Positions 1 to 7,374 of a stretch of 23,274 nucleotides of DNA are shown here, one piece after another. This stretch comes from Acidimicrobiia bacterium (GTDB taxonomy: Bacteria; Actinomycetota; Acidimicrobiia; IMCC26256), in assembly GCA_023262065.1 (NCBI GenBank), contig JALRDW010000165.1, forward strand, positions 1 to 23,274. The letters run 5' to 3'. The number at the start of each line of letters is the position of its first letter. Positions within the stretch are counted from its first letter, which is position 1. The translations under genes were made by a program, and so were the position numbers. The notes beneath the pieces were generated by a model. That model made no database searches, was not told the DNA's origin, and saw only the letters and a program-made list of their open reading frames with translations.

Positions 1-1858
1 GCGGCTGCATCCCGTATTCGTCAAACACGACGCCGTCGAATCGGGTGCCGCGGATGCTGTCGGGATTATCGGCGCCGAGTACCTGTACCCGAACGAGTCC
101 GGCCGCAGGGCCCGCGGCAAGGCGACCGGCGCGCAGGAGGCCCACGAGGCGATCCGGCCCGCAGGGGAGCGGTTCCGGGCCCCCGACGAGGTGCGACGGG
201 AACTGAGCAACGACGAGTTCACCCTCTACGACCTCATCTGGAAGCGCACGCTCGCGAACCAGATGGCGAACGCCGAGTACCTGCAGTCGACGCTGCGCAT
301 CGGGGCGAGTGCGGACGGCGAGGAGGTGGTGTTCCGCGCGTCGGGCCGCCAGTACACCTTCCTCGGCTTCCGCGTGGCCTACGTGGACATCTCGGAGGAC
401 GACCCGACCGAGGACGAGGAGGAGGCGGTCCTCCCGGCGCTCGCCACCGGCGACGCGGTCGACTGCACCGAACTCGCGGTCGACGGTCACAGCACGAACC
501 CGCCGGCCCGGTACACCGAGGCCAGCCTCGTGAAGGAGCTCGAGGCCCGCGGGATCGGTCGTCCGTCGACCTACGCGTCGATCATCGACAAGATCTCCTC
601 GACCCGGGGCTACGTGTTCAAGCAGGGCAACGCGCTCGTCCCGTCGTGGACCGCGTTCGCCAAGACCCAGCTGCTCGAGATGTACTTCGGGCACCTCGTC
701 GACTACCGGTTCACCGCGCAGATGGAGCAGGTGCTCGACCAGGTCGCGGCCGGTGAGGCCGAGGTCGAGAAGTGGCTCGACGAGTTCTACTTCGGGCGCA
801 CCGAGCCCGGCCTCAAGCAACTCGTCTCCCAGGAGCACCTCGACACCATCGAGATGAGCGTCGTGAACGCGATCCCGATCGGCACCGACGCCGAGGGTCA
901 CGAGATCTCCGTGCGGGTCTGGCGCAACGGCGAGTCGCTGCACCGCGGCGAGGTCGAGAAGTGCACGATGCCCGATGGCGTGCTCCCCGACGAACTCACC
1001 GTCGAGCGGGCCGAGGAGATCCTGGCCAAGGGCACCCTCGGGCCGCGGGAACTCGGGCCCGACCCGGAGACGGGTCTCCCGATCATCGTGCTGAACGGAC
1101 GGTTCGGGCCGTTCCTGCAGGTCGGCGTGCAGGACCCCGCGAGCACCACCAAGGGCAAGAGGGCCGAGAAGCCGAAGCGGGCCTCGCTGTTCAAGTCCAT
1201 GGATCCCGAGACCGTCACCTACGAGGAGGCGCTGGCGCTCCTCGCCCTCCCGCGGGTCGTCGGTGAGATCGACGGCGAGGCGGTCACGGCCCAGTCCGGT
1301 CGGTACGGGCCGTACCTGAAGAAGGGCACCGACTCGCGTTCGATCGAGACCGAGGAGCAACTGCTCACGATCACGATCGAGGAGGCGGCGGCGATCTACG
1401 CGCAGCCCAAGCGCGGTCGCGGTCGCGTCGCCAGGCCGCCGCTCGCCGATCTCGGGCCGCACCCGGAGACCGGTGCGCCCATGGTCGTGAAGGACGGTCG
1501 CTTCGGTCCGTACATCACCGACGGCACGATCAATGCGACGGTGCCCCGCGGCGTCGACCCCGAGCAGGTCACCGCCGAGATGGCGGTGCAGCTGCTCGCC
1601 GAGCGGGCGGCGCGCCTCGCCGACGCGCCGAAGAAGGCGACGCGGGTGGTGAAGAAGGGCACCTCGAAGACCTCGAAGTCCGGCGCGGCCAAGCAGGCCG
1701 CCAAGGGCACGGCGAAGAAGGCGTCGGCGCAGAAGGCGACGAAGCGCACGACCAAGGCCCCGGCGACGAAGCGCAGCGGTGCCCCGGAGCCCGAGCCCGT
1801 GGTCGAGGCGATCGACGAGGTGCTGCGGGAGTTCGCGGCCGGTCCTGAGGGCGCCTAG
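1..1858 (+). CDS. topA: DNA topoisomerase I, C-terminal part (5' end outside window)
   Basis: Type IA topoisomerase that relaxes negatively supercoiled DNA. The reading frame is open from base 2, so the gene enters from the left, and about 618 residues are visible. AQEAHEAIRP (visible residues 44-53) is the family signature just after the active-site tyrosine region, which lies at or just outside the left edge. The core continues through RPSTYASIIDKI. Three C-terminal repeats of the actinobacterial type follow, centred on GRFGPFLQVG, GRYGPYLKKG and GRFGPYITDG (about residues 354-507). A Lys/Ala-rich DNA-binding tail runs from about 543 to 597. The first 24 codons have 8 A/T-ending codons against none in the next 24, and they do not show the expected TDS residues after YMR (see findings). 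The stop is TAG and a new promoter follows for the transporter. Identity is certain; only the left edge is odd. Confidence 0.96.
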   Translation, partial: RLHPVFVKHDAVESGAADAVGIIGAEYLYPNESGRRARGKATGAQEAHEAIRPAGERFRAPDEVRRELSNDEFTLYDLIWKRTLANQMANAEYLQSTLRIGASADGEEVVFRASGRQYTFLGFRVAYVDISEDDPTEDEEEAVLPALATGDAVDCTELAVDGHSTNPPARYTEASLVKELEARGIGRPSTYASIIDKISSTRGYVFKQGNALVPSWTAFAKTQLLEMYFGHLVDYRFTAQMEQVLDQVAAGEAEVEKWLDEFYFGRTEPGLKQLVSQEHLDTIEMSVVNAIPIGTDAEGHEISVRVWRNGESLHRGEVEKCTMPDGVLPDELTVERAEEILAKGTLGPRELGPDPETGLPIIVLNGRFGPFLQVGVQDPASTTKGKRAEKPKRASLFKSMDPETVTYEEALALLALPRVVGEIDGEAVTAQSGRYGPYLKKGTDSRSIETEEQLLTITIEEAAAIYAQPKRGRGRVARPPLADLGPHPETGAPMVVKDGRFGPYITDGTINATVPRGVDPEQVTAEMAVQLLAERAARLADAPKKATRVVKKGTSKTSKSGAAKQAAKGTAKKASAQKATKRTTKAPATKRSGAPEPEPVVEAIDEVLREFAAGPEGA

Positions 1859-1889
1859 ACCCCGGCGGGGGCCCGCGCGGCGGGACCCG

Positions 1890-1895
1890 TAGGCT
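1890..1895 (+). promoter_or_regulatory. -10 box TAGGCT for the MFS gene
   Basis: GTAGGCT with nine bases between the box and the GTG start at 1905. No Shine-Dalgarno sequence and no convincing -35 are visible, which fits a leaderless or near-leaderless transcript. It matches the same box placed before other genes in this window. Confidence 0.55.
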
Positions 1896-1904
1896 CGGGG
1901 GCGC

Positions 1905-3386
1905 GTGAGCACCGAGACCCCGTTCATCCCGGCCTCCCCGGAGGAGCAGCCGCCCGATCCGTCGGCGCTGCGCGGGGTCTTCCGCAACCCGGCGTTCGTC
2001 CGTCTCTGGACCGCGCAGGTCCTCTCGAGCCTCGGCGACTGGGTGGGCCTGTTCGCGATCCTGGCCATCGCAGCCCGCGTGTCGAACAACTCGGCCACCG
2101 CGGTGAGTCTCGTGATGGTGGCCCGCATGCTGCCGTCGTTCTTCCTCGCGACCCTCGGTGGGGTCATCGTCGACCGGTTCGACCGGCGCAAGGTCATGGT
2201 CATCGCCGACGTGGGTCGGGCCGGCCTGCTCTGCGCCCTGCCGTTCGCGAACAGCATCTGGGTGCTGGTCCTCATCTCGTTCGCGATCGAGATCCTCACC
2301 CTGCTGTGGGGCCCGGCCAAGGACGCGGCGCTCCCGAGCGTCGTCAGCAAGGAGCAGTTGGCCAACGCCAACTCCCTCGGCCTCGTCGCCTCCTACGGCA
2401 CCTTCCCGTTCGGCGGTGTGATCTTCTCCGCGCTGGCGGTCGTGGCGACCTGGCTCGGAGGGTTCGAGGCGCTCAAGAGCCTGTCGGTCAGCAAGGAGAC
2501 CATCGCGCTCTGGGCCGACGCCGCCACGTTCCTGGCCTCGGCGGTCCTCGTCCTGGGACTCCCGATCCCCGGACCGGAGAAGACCGGGCGGCGGTTCCAG
2601 TGGAACCAGAGCATCACCGAGATCCGCGAGGGCATGTCGTTCATCCGGACGGATCGGCGGTCCCGCGCGGTCATCGTCGGTATGGGGCTCGGCATCATCG
2701 GCGCCGGTGCGATGGTGCCGCTCGGGCCGGTCTTCGCCGACACGATCCTCGGGGGGCCCGCGCAGTTCGGCGTGCTCATGACCGCGCTCGGCACCGGCGC
2801 GGCCATCGGGGTGGTGACGCTGCTGCTCGTGCAGAGCCGGGTGCGGCGCGAACCGGTCTTCGAGTGGGCGGTGATCGGCGTGGGCGGCTTCCTCGTCGCC
2901 GGTGCGACGTTCTCGAGTGGCGGACTCGTCGCGCTCATGATCGCCGGCGTGGGCGCGTGCGCGGGGACCGCCTACGTCACCGGGTTCACCGTGCTGCAGG
3001 AGCACGTGTCCGACGAGCTCCGCGGTCGCACGTTCGCCACCCTCGCCGCGGTGGTGCGGTTGTGCCTCCTCATCTCGCTCACGGTCTCACCGCTGCTCGC
3101 CGACGTTGCCGGCTGGCTCTCGGGGCTGTTCATCCCCGGCAAGTCGGTGACCATCGGCGGACTCACCTACGCGTTCCCCGGTGTGCGGTTCGCGTTGTGG
3201 TTCGGCGGCGCGCTCGTGATCGCGGGCGGGTGGTACGCGCGCCTCGAGCTGCAGCGCATGGGTCGTGAGGAGGCATCCCGCGGGCACCCGACGCGACCGG
3301 CCCGGCGCAGTGCGCCCGCCGCCCCGGCGACCGCCGACGTCATCCCCGATCCCGCGCCCGACGACGCCGGGACGGACTCACCGTGA
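1905..3386 (+). CDS. MFS exporter, EntS-like (MFS_3) family
   Basis: A 493-residue inner-membrane protein with roughly twelve hydrophobic segments. It begins with a short polar N-terminus followed by FRNPAFVRLWTAQVLSSLGD, typical of the enterobactin-exporter-like MFS family. The MFS loop motif between TM2 and TM3 is seen as GGVIVDRFDRRKVM (about residues 85-98). The C-terminal 45 residues are polar and rich in Pro, Ala and Arg, and are probably cytoplasmic. The substrate cannot be read from the sequence; the family exports siderophores, drugs and other small molecules. The start is the GTG just behind a TAGGCT box. The stop overlaps the tmk start as GTGA, so the two genes are translationally coupled. 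The same position in M. tuberculosis, as I recall, holds an adenylate cyclase gene, so this neighbour is lineage-specific. Confidence 0.85.
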   Translation: MSTETPFIPASPEEQPPDPSALRGVFRNPAFVRLWTAQVLSSLGDWVGLFAILAIAARVSNNSATAVSLVMVARMLPSFFLATLGGVIVDRFDRRKVMVIADVGRAGLLCALPFANSIWVLVLISFAIEILTLLWGPAKDAALPSVVSKEQLANANSLGLVASYGTFPFGGVIFSALAVVATWLGGFEALKSLSVSKETIALWADAATFLASAVLVLGLPIPGPEKTGRRFQWNQSITEIREGMSFIRTDRRSRAVIVGMGLGIIGAGAMVPLGPVFADTILGGPAQFGVLMTALGTGAAIGVVTLLLVQSRVRREPVFEWAVIGVGGFLVAGATFSSGGLVALMIAGVGACAGTAYVTGFTVLQEHVSDELRGRTFATLAAVVRLCLLISLTVSPLLADVAGWLSGLFIPGKSVTIGGLTYAFPGVRFALWFGGALVIAGGWYARLELQRMGREEASRGHPTRPARRSAPAAPATADVIPDPAPDDAGTDSP

Positions 3387-4012
3387 CCGGGCGCTTCGTC
3401 GTGCTCGAGGGCGCGGACGGCACCGGGAAGAGCACGCAGGTCGCGCGTCTCGTCGACTGGGTGCGCTCCCACGGCGGGTCGGCCCGGGCGACCCGGGAGC
3501 CCGGGGGGACGGCCAACGGTGCTCGCATCCGGGCGGTGCTGCTCGACGGATCCGACCCGCTCGACGCGCGTGCCGAGGCGTTGCTCATGGCGGCCGACCG
3601 GGCCCAGGCGCTCACGGAGCTCGTCCGGCCCGCGCTCGCCCGCGGCGAGTGGGTGATCTCGGACCGCCACGTCCCGTCATCGCTCGTCTACCAGGGGGTG
3701 GCCCGCGGCCTCGGGGTCGACGAGGTCGCGCGCATCAACGCGTGGGCGACCGCGGGCACCGAGCCCGACCTCGTGGTGGTCCTCGACCTGCCGGACGACC
3801 TCGCCGACACGCGTCGTGCGGCTCGGGACGGCGGTGACGACCGGATGGAGCGGGAGTCCGGTGCCTTCCACGAACGGGTCCGGCGGGCGTACCGCGAGCT
3901 CGCGGCGAGCGAGGGATGGGCGGTGCTCGACGCGAGCGGGGCGGCCGACGTGGTGGGGGACCGGCTCGTCGAACTCGTCGAGGCCCGCCTCGGGCGTCCG
4001 AGCCCCTCGTAG
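3383..4012 (+). CDS. tmk: Thymidylate kinase
   Basis: Phosphorylates dTMP to dTDP with ATP in the cytoplasm. It is 209 residues, the usual length. The P-loop EGADGTGKST is at residues 9-18. The REPGGT motif follows near 38-43, and DRHVPSSLVYQG near 93-104 is the DR(Y/H) substrate motif. An Arg-rich LID segment (RRAARDGGDDRMERE) is near 143-157. The GTG start overlaps the transporter stop by four bases. Its TAG stop is also the first half of a TAGGCT box serving holB. Tmk next to holB is a common bacterial arrangement. Confident. Confidence 0.96.
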   Translation: MTGRFVVLEGADGTGKSTQVARLVDWVRSHGGSARATREPGGTANGARIRAVLLDGSDPLDARAEALLMAADRAQALTELVRPALARGEWVISDRHVPSSLVYQGVARGLGVDEVARINAWATAGTEPDLVVVLDLPDDLADTRRAARDGGDDRMERESGAFHERVRRAYRELAASEGWAVLDASGAADVVGDRLVELVEARLGRPSPS

Positions 4013-4015
4013 GCT
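4010..4015 (+). promoter_or_regulatory. -10 box TAGGCT for holB, overlapping the tmk stop codon
   Basis: The tmk stop TAG (4010-4012) plus GCT forms TAGGCT. Eight bases separate it from the ATG at 4024, with no Shine-Dalgarno between. It supports the downstream ATG start and a leaderless holB transcript. Confidence 0.5.
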
Positions 4016-4023
4016 CGCCCCCG

Positions 4024-5130
4024 ATGTCCTCCGTCGACGCCCCCGATCGCCGTTCGACCGATCCCTGGTCGGGGATCGTCGGGCAGGCCCGCGCCCTCGA
4101 GGCGCTCCGACGGGCGGCCGCCCGTCCGGTGCACGCGTACCTGCTCGTCGGTCCGCACGGCTCCGGGGTCGAGGAGGGCGCACGGGCGTTCGGCGCCGCG
4201 CTCGTCGAGGCCGCCGGCGATCCCCGCGTCGCGCGCGGGCGCCACCCGGACGTCGTGGAGTTCCGCCCGAGCGCGAACGAGTACTCCGTCGAGCGCGACG
4301 TGCGGGGCGGCGTGCTCCCCGAGATCCACGCCGCGCCGATCGAGGGCCCGCGCAAGTGCGTCGTGCTCCTCGAGGCGGAACGCCTGAACGACCCGAGCGC
4401 CAACGCGCTGCTCAAGAGCATCGAGGAGCCGCCGCCGCGCACCGTCGTCATCGTGGTCACCGACTCCGCCGACGCACTCCCGATCACGATCCGATCCCGC
4501 TGTCAGCGCATCGACTTCGGCGCGCTCTCCGACGACCTGGTGGTCGAGGCCCTGCTCGCCGACGGCGTCGCCGAGGCCGCGGCGCGCCTCGCGGCGGCGC
4601 TGGCCGGCGGACGGTTGGATCGGGCCCGCGCCCTCGCCGGGCCGCTCGCGCCGCTGCGCCTCGCGTTCGCCGACGTCCCCGCGCGGGTCACCGGGTACGG
4701 CGCCACCGCGCTGGACCTCGCGGCCGGCCTCGGCGCCGCGCTCGACGACGCGGTGGCCGCGCTCGAGGCCGCCCAGACCCGCGACCTCGAGGAGTCCGAC
4801 GCCGAGGCCGAGCGCCTCGGGTACACGGCGCGCACCGCGCAGGCGATCCGCCGCCGACTCGTCGAGGCGCAGAAGCGGGCGCTGCGTCGGGCCCGCACCG
4901 AGGCCCTCCTCGAGGGCATCGCAGCGATCGAGTCGGTCTACCGCGACGCGCTCGCCCCCGATGCACCGCCACGGAACCTCGATCGTGCGCCGGTGCAGGT
5001 CGGAGCCCGGGAGGCGGGTCGCGCGCTCGACGTGTGCGCGACGACCCGGCGCTCCTTCACCTTCAACCCGACGGAGGGGCTCCTGCTCGAGCACCTCCTG
5101 CTCCACCTGCCACCGGTCGCGCCTGCGTAG
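4024..5130 (+). CDS. holB: DNA polymerase III delta' subunit-like clamp-loader protein
   Basis: Clamp-loader subunit of the replicative polymerase, 368 residues. It starts at ATG 4024 (MSSVDAPD), not at in-frame upstream codons inside tmk; the TAGGCT box eight bases upstream supports this. An AAA+ fold is seen: GIVGQARALEALRRA near the N-terminus, the degenerate Walker A GPHGSGVEEG, then LNDPSANALLKSIEEPPP and the RSRCQ sensor-like motif. The Walker A Lys is missing (Val in its place), consistent with a non-ATPase delta' subunit. The Cys-rich zinc module usually found between Walker A and the HPDV segment is absent: the stretch AAGDPRVARGRHPDVVEF holds no cysteine. The C-terminal half is Ala/Arg-rich and helical and poorly conserved. 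The stop TAG again forms a TAGGCT box for the next gene. Confidence 0.9.
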   Translation: MSSVDAPDRRSTDPWSGIVGQARALEALRRAAARPVHAYLLVGPHGSGVEEGARAFGAALVEAAGDPRVARGRHPDVVEFRPSANEYSVERDVRGGVLPEIHAAPIEGPRKCVVLLEAERLNDPSANALLKSIEEPPPRTVVIVVTDSADALPITIRSRCQRIDFGALSDDLVVEALLADGVAEAAARLAAALAGGRLDRARALAGPLAPLRLAFADVPARVTGYGATALDLAAGLGAALDDAVAALEAAQTRDLEESDAEAERLGYTARTAQAIRRRLVEAQKRALRRARTEALLEGIAAIESVYRDALAPDAPPRNLDRAPVQVGAREAGRALDVCATTRRSFTFNPTEGLLLEHLLLHLPPVAPA

Positions 5131-5133
5131 GCT
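5128..5133 (+). promoter_or_regulatory. -10 box TAGGCT for the BI-1 gene, overlapping the holB stop codon
   Basis: The holB stop TAG plus GCT forms TAGGCT. The ATG lies 28 bases after it, preceded by a clear Shine-Dalgarno GGAGGA at 5153-5158, so this transcript should have a short leader of about 20 bases. Confidence 0.45.
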
Positions 5134-5161
5134 GACCCGACCGGCGACGATCGGAGGATCC

Positions 5162-5902
5162 ATGTCGAAGCAGATGCTCAACGAGCAGACCTTCACCGCA
5201 GCGAACATCCAGCGGGTCGATGCCGCACCGTCCCGGACGATGACGGTCGGCGGGGTCGCGGGCAAGACCTTCATCCTGCTGTTCGTCACCCTCGTGTGCG
5301 CCGGGGTCGGCTGGAGCCGGGCCGAGACCGTCGCCGAGGGCAGCCCGCTGCTCCTGTTCGGCGGCTTCCTGTTGCTCATCGGCCTCACGATCGCAGCGGC
5401 CCGCAATCCTCGGATCGCACCGTTCGCCGGGTTCGCCTACGCGCTCATCATGGGGTTCTGGGTGGGCGCCATCTCGAAGATCTACAACGACGCGTACAAC
5501 GGGATCGTCACGCAGGCCCTGCTCGCCACGGTCGGCGCGTTCACCGCGATGCTCGTGCTGTACACGACCCGCATCGTGAAGGTCACGAACCGGATGATCG
5601 GGATCATCATGGGCGCCACCTTCGGCGTGATGCTCCTGTACATCTTCTCGTTCGTGCTCTCGATCTTCGGTGCCCGGCCCTCGTTCCTCACCGACTCCTC
5701 GGGTCTCGGGATCGCCCTCAGCGTCGGCATCTGCGTGATCGCCGCCCTCAACCTGCTCGTCGACTTCGCGTTCATCGAGCGCGGGGTGGAGGCACAGGCG
5801 CCGGCGATCTACGAGTGGTACAGCGCGTTGTCGCTGCTCTCGACCATGGTCTGGCTCTACCTCGAGGTGCTCCGGCTCCTCGGGCGCATCCAGGGCCGCT
5901 GA
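5162..5902 (+). CDS. Bax inhibitor-1/YccA family membrane protein
   Basis: A 246-residue polytopic membrane protein. The start is ATG 5162 (MSKQMLNEQTF), fixed by GGAGGA four to nine bases upstream; a longer in-frame reading would run back through holB. A soluble N-terminus of about 35 residues is followed by about seven hydrophobic segments, including AGKTFILLFVTLVCAGVGW, GGFLLLIGLTIAAARNP and, at the end, YEWYSALSLLSTMVWLYLEVLRLL. The last of these matches the C-terminal signature of the actinobacterial BI-1/YccA family (EWY...WLY.E.L.LL). Family members form pH-sensitive calcium leak channels or act with membrane proteases; the role in actinobacteria is not established. Two hairpins follow the stop. 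The nearest genes give no functional hint. Confidence 0.88.
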   Translation: MSKQMLNEQTFTAANIQRVDAAPSRTMTVGGVAGKTFILLFVTLVCAGVGWSRAETVAEGSPLLLFGGFLLLIGLTIAAARNPRIAPFAGFAYALIMGFWVGAISKIYNDAYNGIVTQALLATVGAFTAMLVLYTTRIVKVTNRMIGIIMGATFGVMLLYIFSFVLSIFGARPSFLTDSSGLGIALSVGICVIAALNLLVDFAFIERGVEAQAPAIYEWYSALSLLSTMVWLYLEVLRLLGRIQGR

Positions 5903-5909
5903 TCCGGCG

Positions 5910-5929
5910 GCCCGTCCTCACGGACGGGC
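5910..5929. terminator. Hairpin 1 of a tandem pair between convergent units
   Basis: GCCCGTCC, loop TCAC, GGACGGGC: a perfect 8-bp stem starting eight bases after the BI-1 stop. There is no T-tract. It can serve the plus-strand gene and the minus-strand tRNA unit alike. Confidence 0.6.
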
Positions 5930-5941
5930 GCGGACACGATG

Positions 5942-5967
5942 CGGGCCCGTCCTCACGGACGGGCCCG
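5942..5967. terminator. Hairpin 2 of the tandem pair
   Basis: CGGGCCCGTCC, loop TCAC, GGACGGGCCCG: a perfect 11-bp stem. Its inner 20 bases (5945-5964) are identical to hairpin 1, displaced by 35 bp. It lies 17 bases downstream of the 3' end of the minus-strand tRNA, which suggests a bidirectional terminator. Confidence 0.65.
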
Positions 5968-5983
5968 ATCACGTTCGGCGATG

Positions 5984-6059
5984 TGGAGCCGGAGAGGGGA
6001 TTCGAACCCCTGACCTGCTCATTACGAGTGAGCTGCTCTGCCGACTGAGCTACCCCGGC
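5984..6059 (-). tRNA. tRNA-Thr (anticodon CGU)
   Basis: Minus-strand cloverleaf. The acceptor stem GCCGGGG/CTCCGGC has one G-U pair. The D arm is GCTC-AGTCGGCA-GAGC. The anticodon arm GCTCA-CTCGTAA-TGAGC gives anticodon CGT in DNA, reading ACG threonine codons. The variable loop is AGGTC and the T arm is AGGGG-TTCGAAT-CCCCT. The discriminator base is T and the CCA end is encoded (5984-5986). All stems pair. A TACGCT box lies 12 bases upstream. Confidence 0.97.
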
Positions 6060-6071
6060 AACAGGTCCGAG

Positions 6072-6077
6072 AGCGTA
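6072..6077 (-). promoter_or_regulatory. -10 box TACGCT for tRNA-Thr
   Basis: Read on the minus strand, GTACGCT lies 12 bases before the first tRNA base. No clear -35 is seen. A 14-base palindrome GCCCCGGCCGGGGC at 6100-6113, just after the acetyltransferase stop, could separate the tRNA from the upstream gene. Confidence 0.45.
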
Positions 6078-6116
6078 CACCGGCACCGCTCGGGCGTCGG
6101 CCCCGGCCGGGGCGGC

Positions 6117-6671
6117 TCAGACCAGGTCGCCGCGCACGATGGCGTGGACCACCGCGTCGGCACGTCGTCCGTCGCCGAGCACGATCCGGCTGCGGGCCAC
6201 ACCCTCCTCGCGGGCACCGGCGGCCCGGGCCACCGCCCGGCTCCGCTCGTTGTGCACGGCCGCGATGATCTCGATGCGCTCGAGTCCGACCTCGCCGAGA
6301 CCCCACGAGGCCAGCAGGCGCGCACTCCGGGTCGCGTATCCGTGCCCGGTGTGCGCGGTGGCGACCCAGTACCCGATCTCGCCGATCGCCGCGTCGTGCC
6401 CGTCGAGGCGCAGCCCGCAGGCCCCGAGCACCTCACCGGTGGGCGCGGCGTGGATCGCGAAGTGGTACTCCTGCCCGCGCTCGCGCGTCCGGCGCGCGCG
6501 CCGCACGAACTCGGCCATCTCGGCCCGTTCGTACCCCTCGTGGCACCACGGGAACCACCGGGCGAGCTCGGGGACCGACGCCACGACGGCGGCGTGGAGC
6601 TCGGCGACGTGGGCCTCGACCACCGGACGCACGGCCACCACGCCGTCGGTGAGCTCGGTGACCCGGTGCAT
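6117..6671 (-). CDS. GNAT-family N-acetyltransferase, RimJ/RimL-like
   Basis: A 184-residue cytoplasmic acetyltransferase from ATG 6671 (MHRVTELTDGVVAVRPV); an in-frame GTG at 6689 would add six residues, and I prefer the ATG. The N-terminal strand VVAVRPVVEAHVAELHAAV, a mid-region GEVLGACGLR strand, then IGEIGYWVATAHTGHGYATRSARLLASWG form the RimJ/RimL acetyltransferase core. The acetyl-CoA loop corresponds to HTGHGYAT. LERIEIIAAVHNERSRAVARAAGAREEG is the usual C-terminal pattern. These enzymes acetylate protein N-termini or small amines such as antibiotics; the substrate cannot be predicted. It stands alone upstream of tRNA-Thr and divergent from the sigma factor gene. Confidence 0.88.
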   Translation of the reverse strand: MHRVTELTDGVVAVRPVVEAHVAELHAAVVASVPELARWFPWCHEGYERAEMAEFVRRARRTRERGQEYHFAIHAAPTGEVLGACGLRLDGHDAAIGEIGYWVATAHTGHGYATRSARLLASWGLGEVGLERIEIIAAVHNERSRAVARAAGAREEGVARSRIVLGDGRRADAVVHAIVRGDLV

Positions 6672-6741
6672 GGCCTCACGATCCCACACCCGGGGTGCGC
6701 CGGCGCCGGCAAAGCCCCGCGAGGATGTCCGACCGTCCCGG

Positions 6742-6747
6742 TAGCCT
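6742..6747 (+). promoter_or_regulatory. -10 box TAGCCT for the ECF sigma gene
   Basis: TAGCCT within the 11-mer CCCGGTAGCCT (6737-6747), seven bases before the ATG at 6755. The same 11-mer occurs before folE and before the DUF2520-panC pair. There is no Shine-Dalgarno, so a leaderless transcript is likely. No GGAAT/GTT autoregulatory promoter of the SigR type is seen here. Confidence 0.55.
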
Positions 6748-6754
6748 CCATGCC

Positions 6755-7336
6755 ATGGCTGATCAGGCGAGGTTCGAGGAGATGACGCGGGAGTACATGC
6801 CCGCGCTCTACTCGCACGCCCTGCGCCTCACCCGCAACCCGGCCGACGCCGAGGACCTCGTCCAGGAGACCTACCTGCGCGCGTACCGGGCCTTCCCGAA
6901 CTACCAGGAGGCCGGCGCGCTCCGCGCCTGGCTGTTCCGCATCGCGACCAACGCCTACATCACCATGTACCGGGCCAAGCAGCGGCGGCCCGACGAGCGC
7001 GACCTCGACGGCATGGAGGAGTGGGCGCTCCACGGTGCCATCGGTGGGCTCGAGGCGGCGGCGGCGGCGCGCACCGCGGAGGCGGAGGCGATCGACGCCA
7101 TGCCGGACGAGGACGTGAAGCGGGCGCTCGAGGACCTCCCCGACGTCTTCCGCCAGGCCGTCCTGCTCCGTGACGTGGAGGGCTTCTCCTACCAGGAGAT
7201 CGCCGACATCACCGAGGTCCCGATCGGCACGGTGATGAGCCGGCTCCACCGGGGAAGAAGGAAGCTCGAGGAGGCGTTGTCCGACCTGGCGGTCGAGCGA
7301 GGCCTCGTCCCGACGAAGGAGCCCGCCGGCGCGTAG
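6755..7336 (+). CDS. ECF RNA polymerase sigma factor, SigR/SigH (RpoE) type
   Basis: A 193-residue group-4 sigma factor. The start is ATG 6755 (MADQARFEEM), seven bases after a TAGCCT box. Region 2 is ALYSHALRLTRNPADAEDLVQETYLRAYRAF (about residues 17-47), followed by LRAWLFRIATNAYITMYRAKQRRP, the region 2.3-2.4 pattern of thiol-oxidative-stress sigma factors such as Streptomyces SigR and mycobacterial SigH. Region 4 is LPDVFRQAVLLRDVEGFSYQEIADITEVPIGTVMSRLHRGRRKL (about 129-172), with the helix-turn-helix in YQEIADITEVPIGTVMSRLH. The linker is long and Ala-rich. The next gene encodes a zinc anti-sigma factor with the RsrA Cys pattern, so the pair should respond to disulphide stress. Its TAG stop forms part of a possible TAGCGT box. 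Confidence 0.92.
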   Translation: MADQARFEEMTREYMPALYSHALRLTRNPADAEDLVQETYLRAYRAFPNYQEAGALRAWLFRIATNAYITMYRAKQRRPDERDLDGMEEWALHGAIGGLEAAAAARTAEAEAIDAMPDEDVKRALEDLPDVFRQAVLLRDVEGFSYQEIADITEVPIGTVMSRLHRGRRKLEEALSDLAVERGLVPTKEPAGA

Positions 7337-7339
7337 CGT
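7334..7339 (+). promoter_or_regulatory. Possible -10 box TAGCGT overlapping the sigma stop codon
   Basis: The sigma stop TAG plus CGT. It sits in the loop of an inverted repeat (CCGCCGG at 7323-7329, CCGGCGG at 7340-7346). It is 35 bases before the anti-sigma ATG. It could give a separate anti-sigma transcript, or be chance. Confidence 0.3.
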
Positions 7340-7374
7340 CCGGCGGCGAGCACACGAGGACCCGGAAGTCGACC

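Noticed and set aside
191..193. GTG as the start of the topoisomerase
   Set aside because: The frame is open and family-like upstream (AQEAHEAIRP), so this is an internal valine.
1630..1790. Lys/Ala repeats at the topoisomerase C-terminus as a tandem repeat element
   Set aside because: Ordinary basic DNA-binding tail of actinobacterial TopA, not a DNA-level repeat.
4961..5161. N-terminal extension of the BI-1 protein into holB
   Set aside because: Overlaps conserved holB coding sequence; the ATG at 5162 has GGAGGA in the right place.
3688..5406. Minus-strand open frame opposite tmk and holB
   Set aside because: Shadow frame with compositional bias only; it spans two unrelated genes and their promoter.
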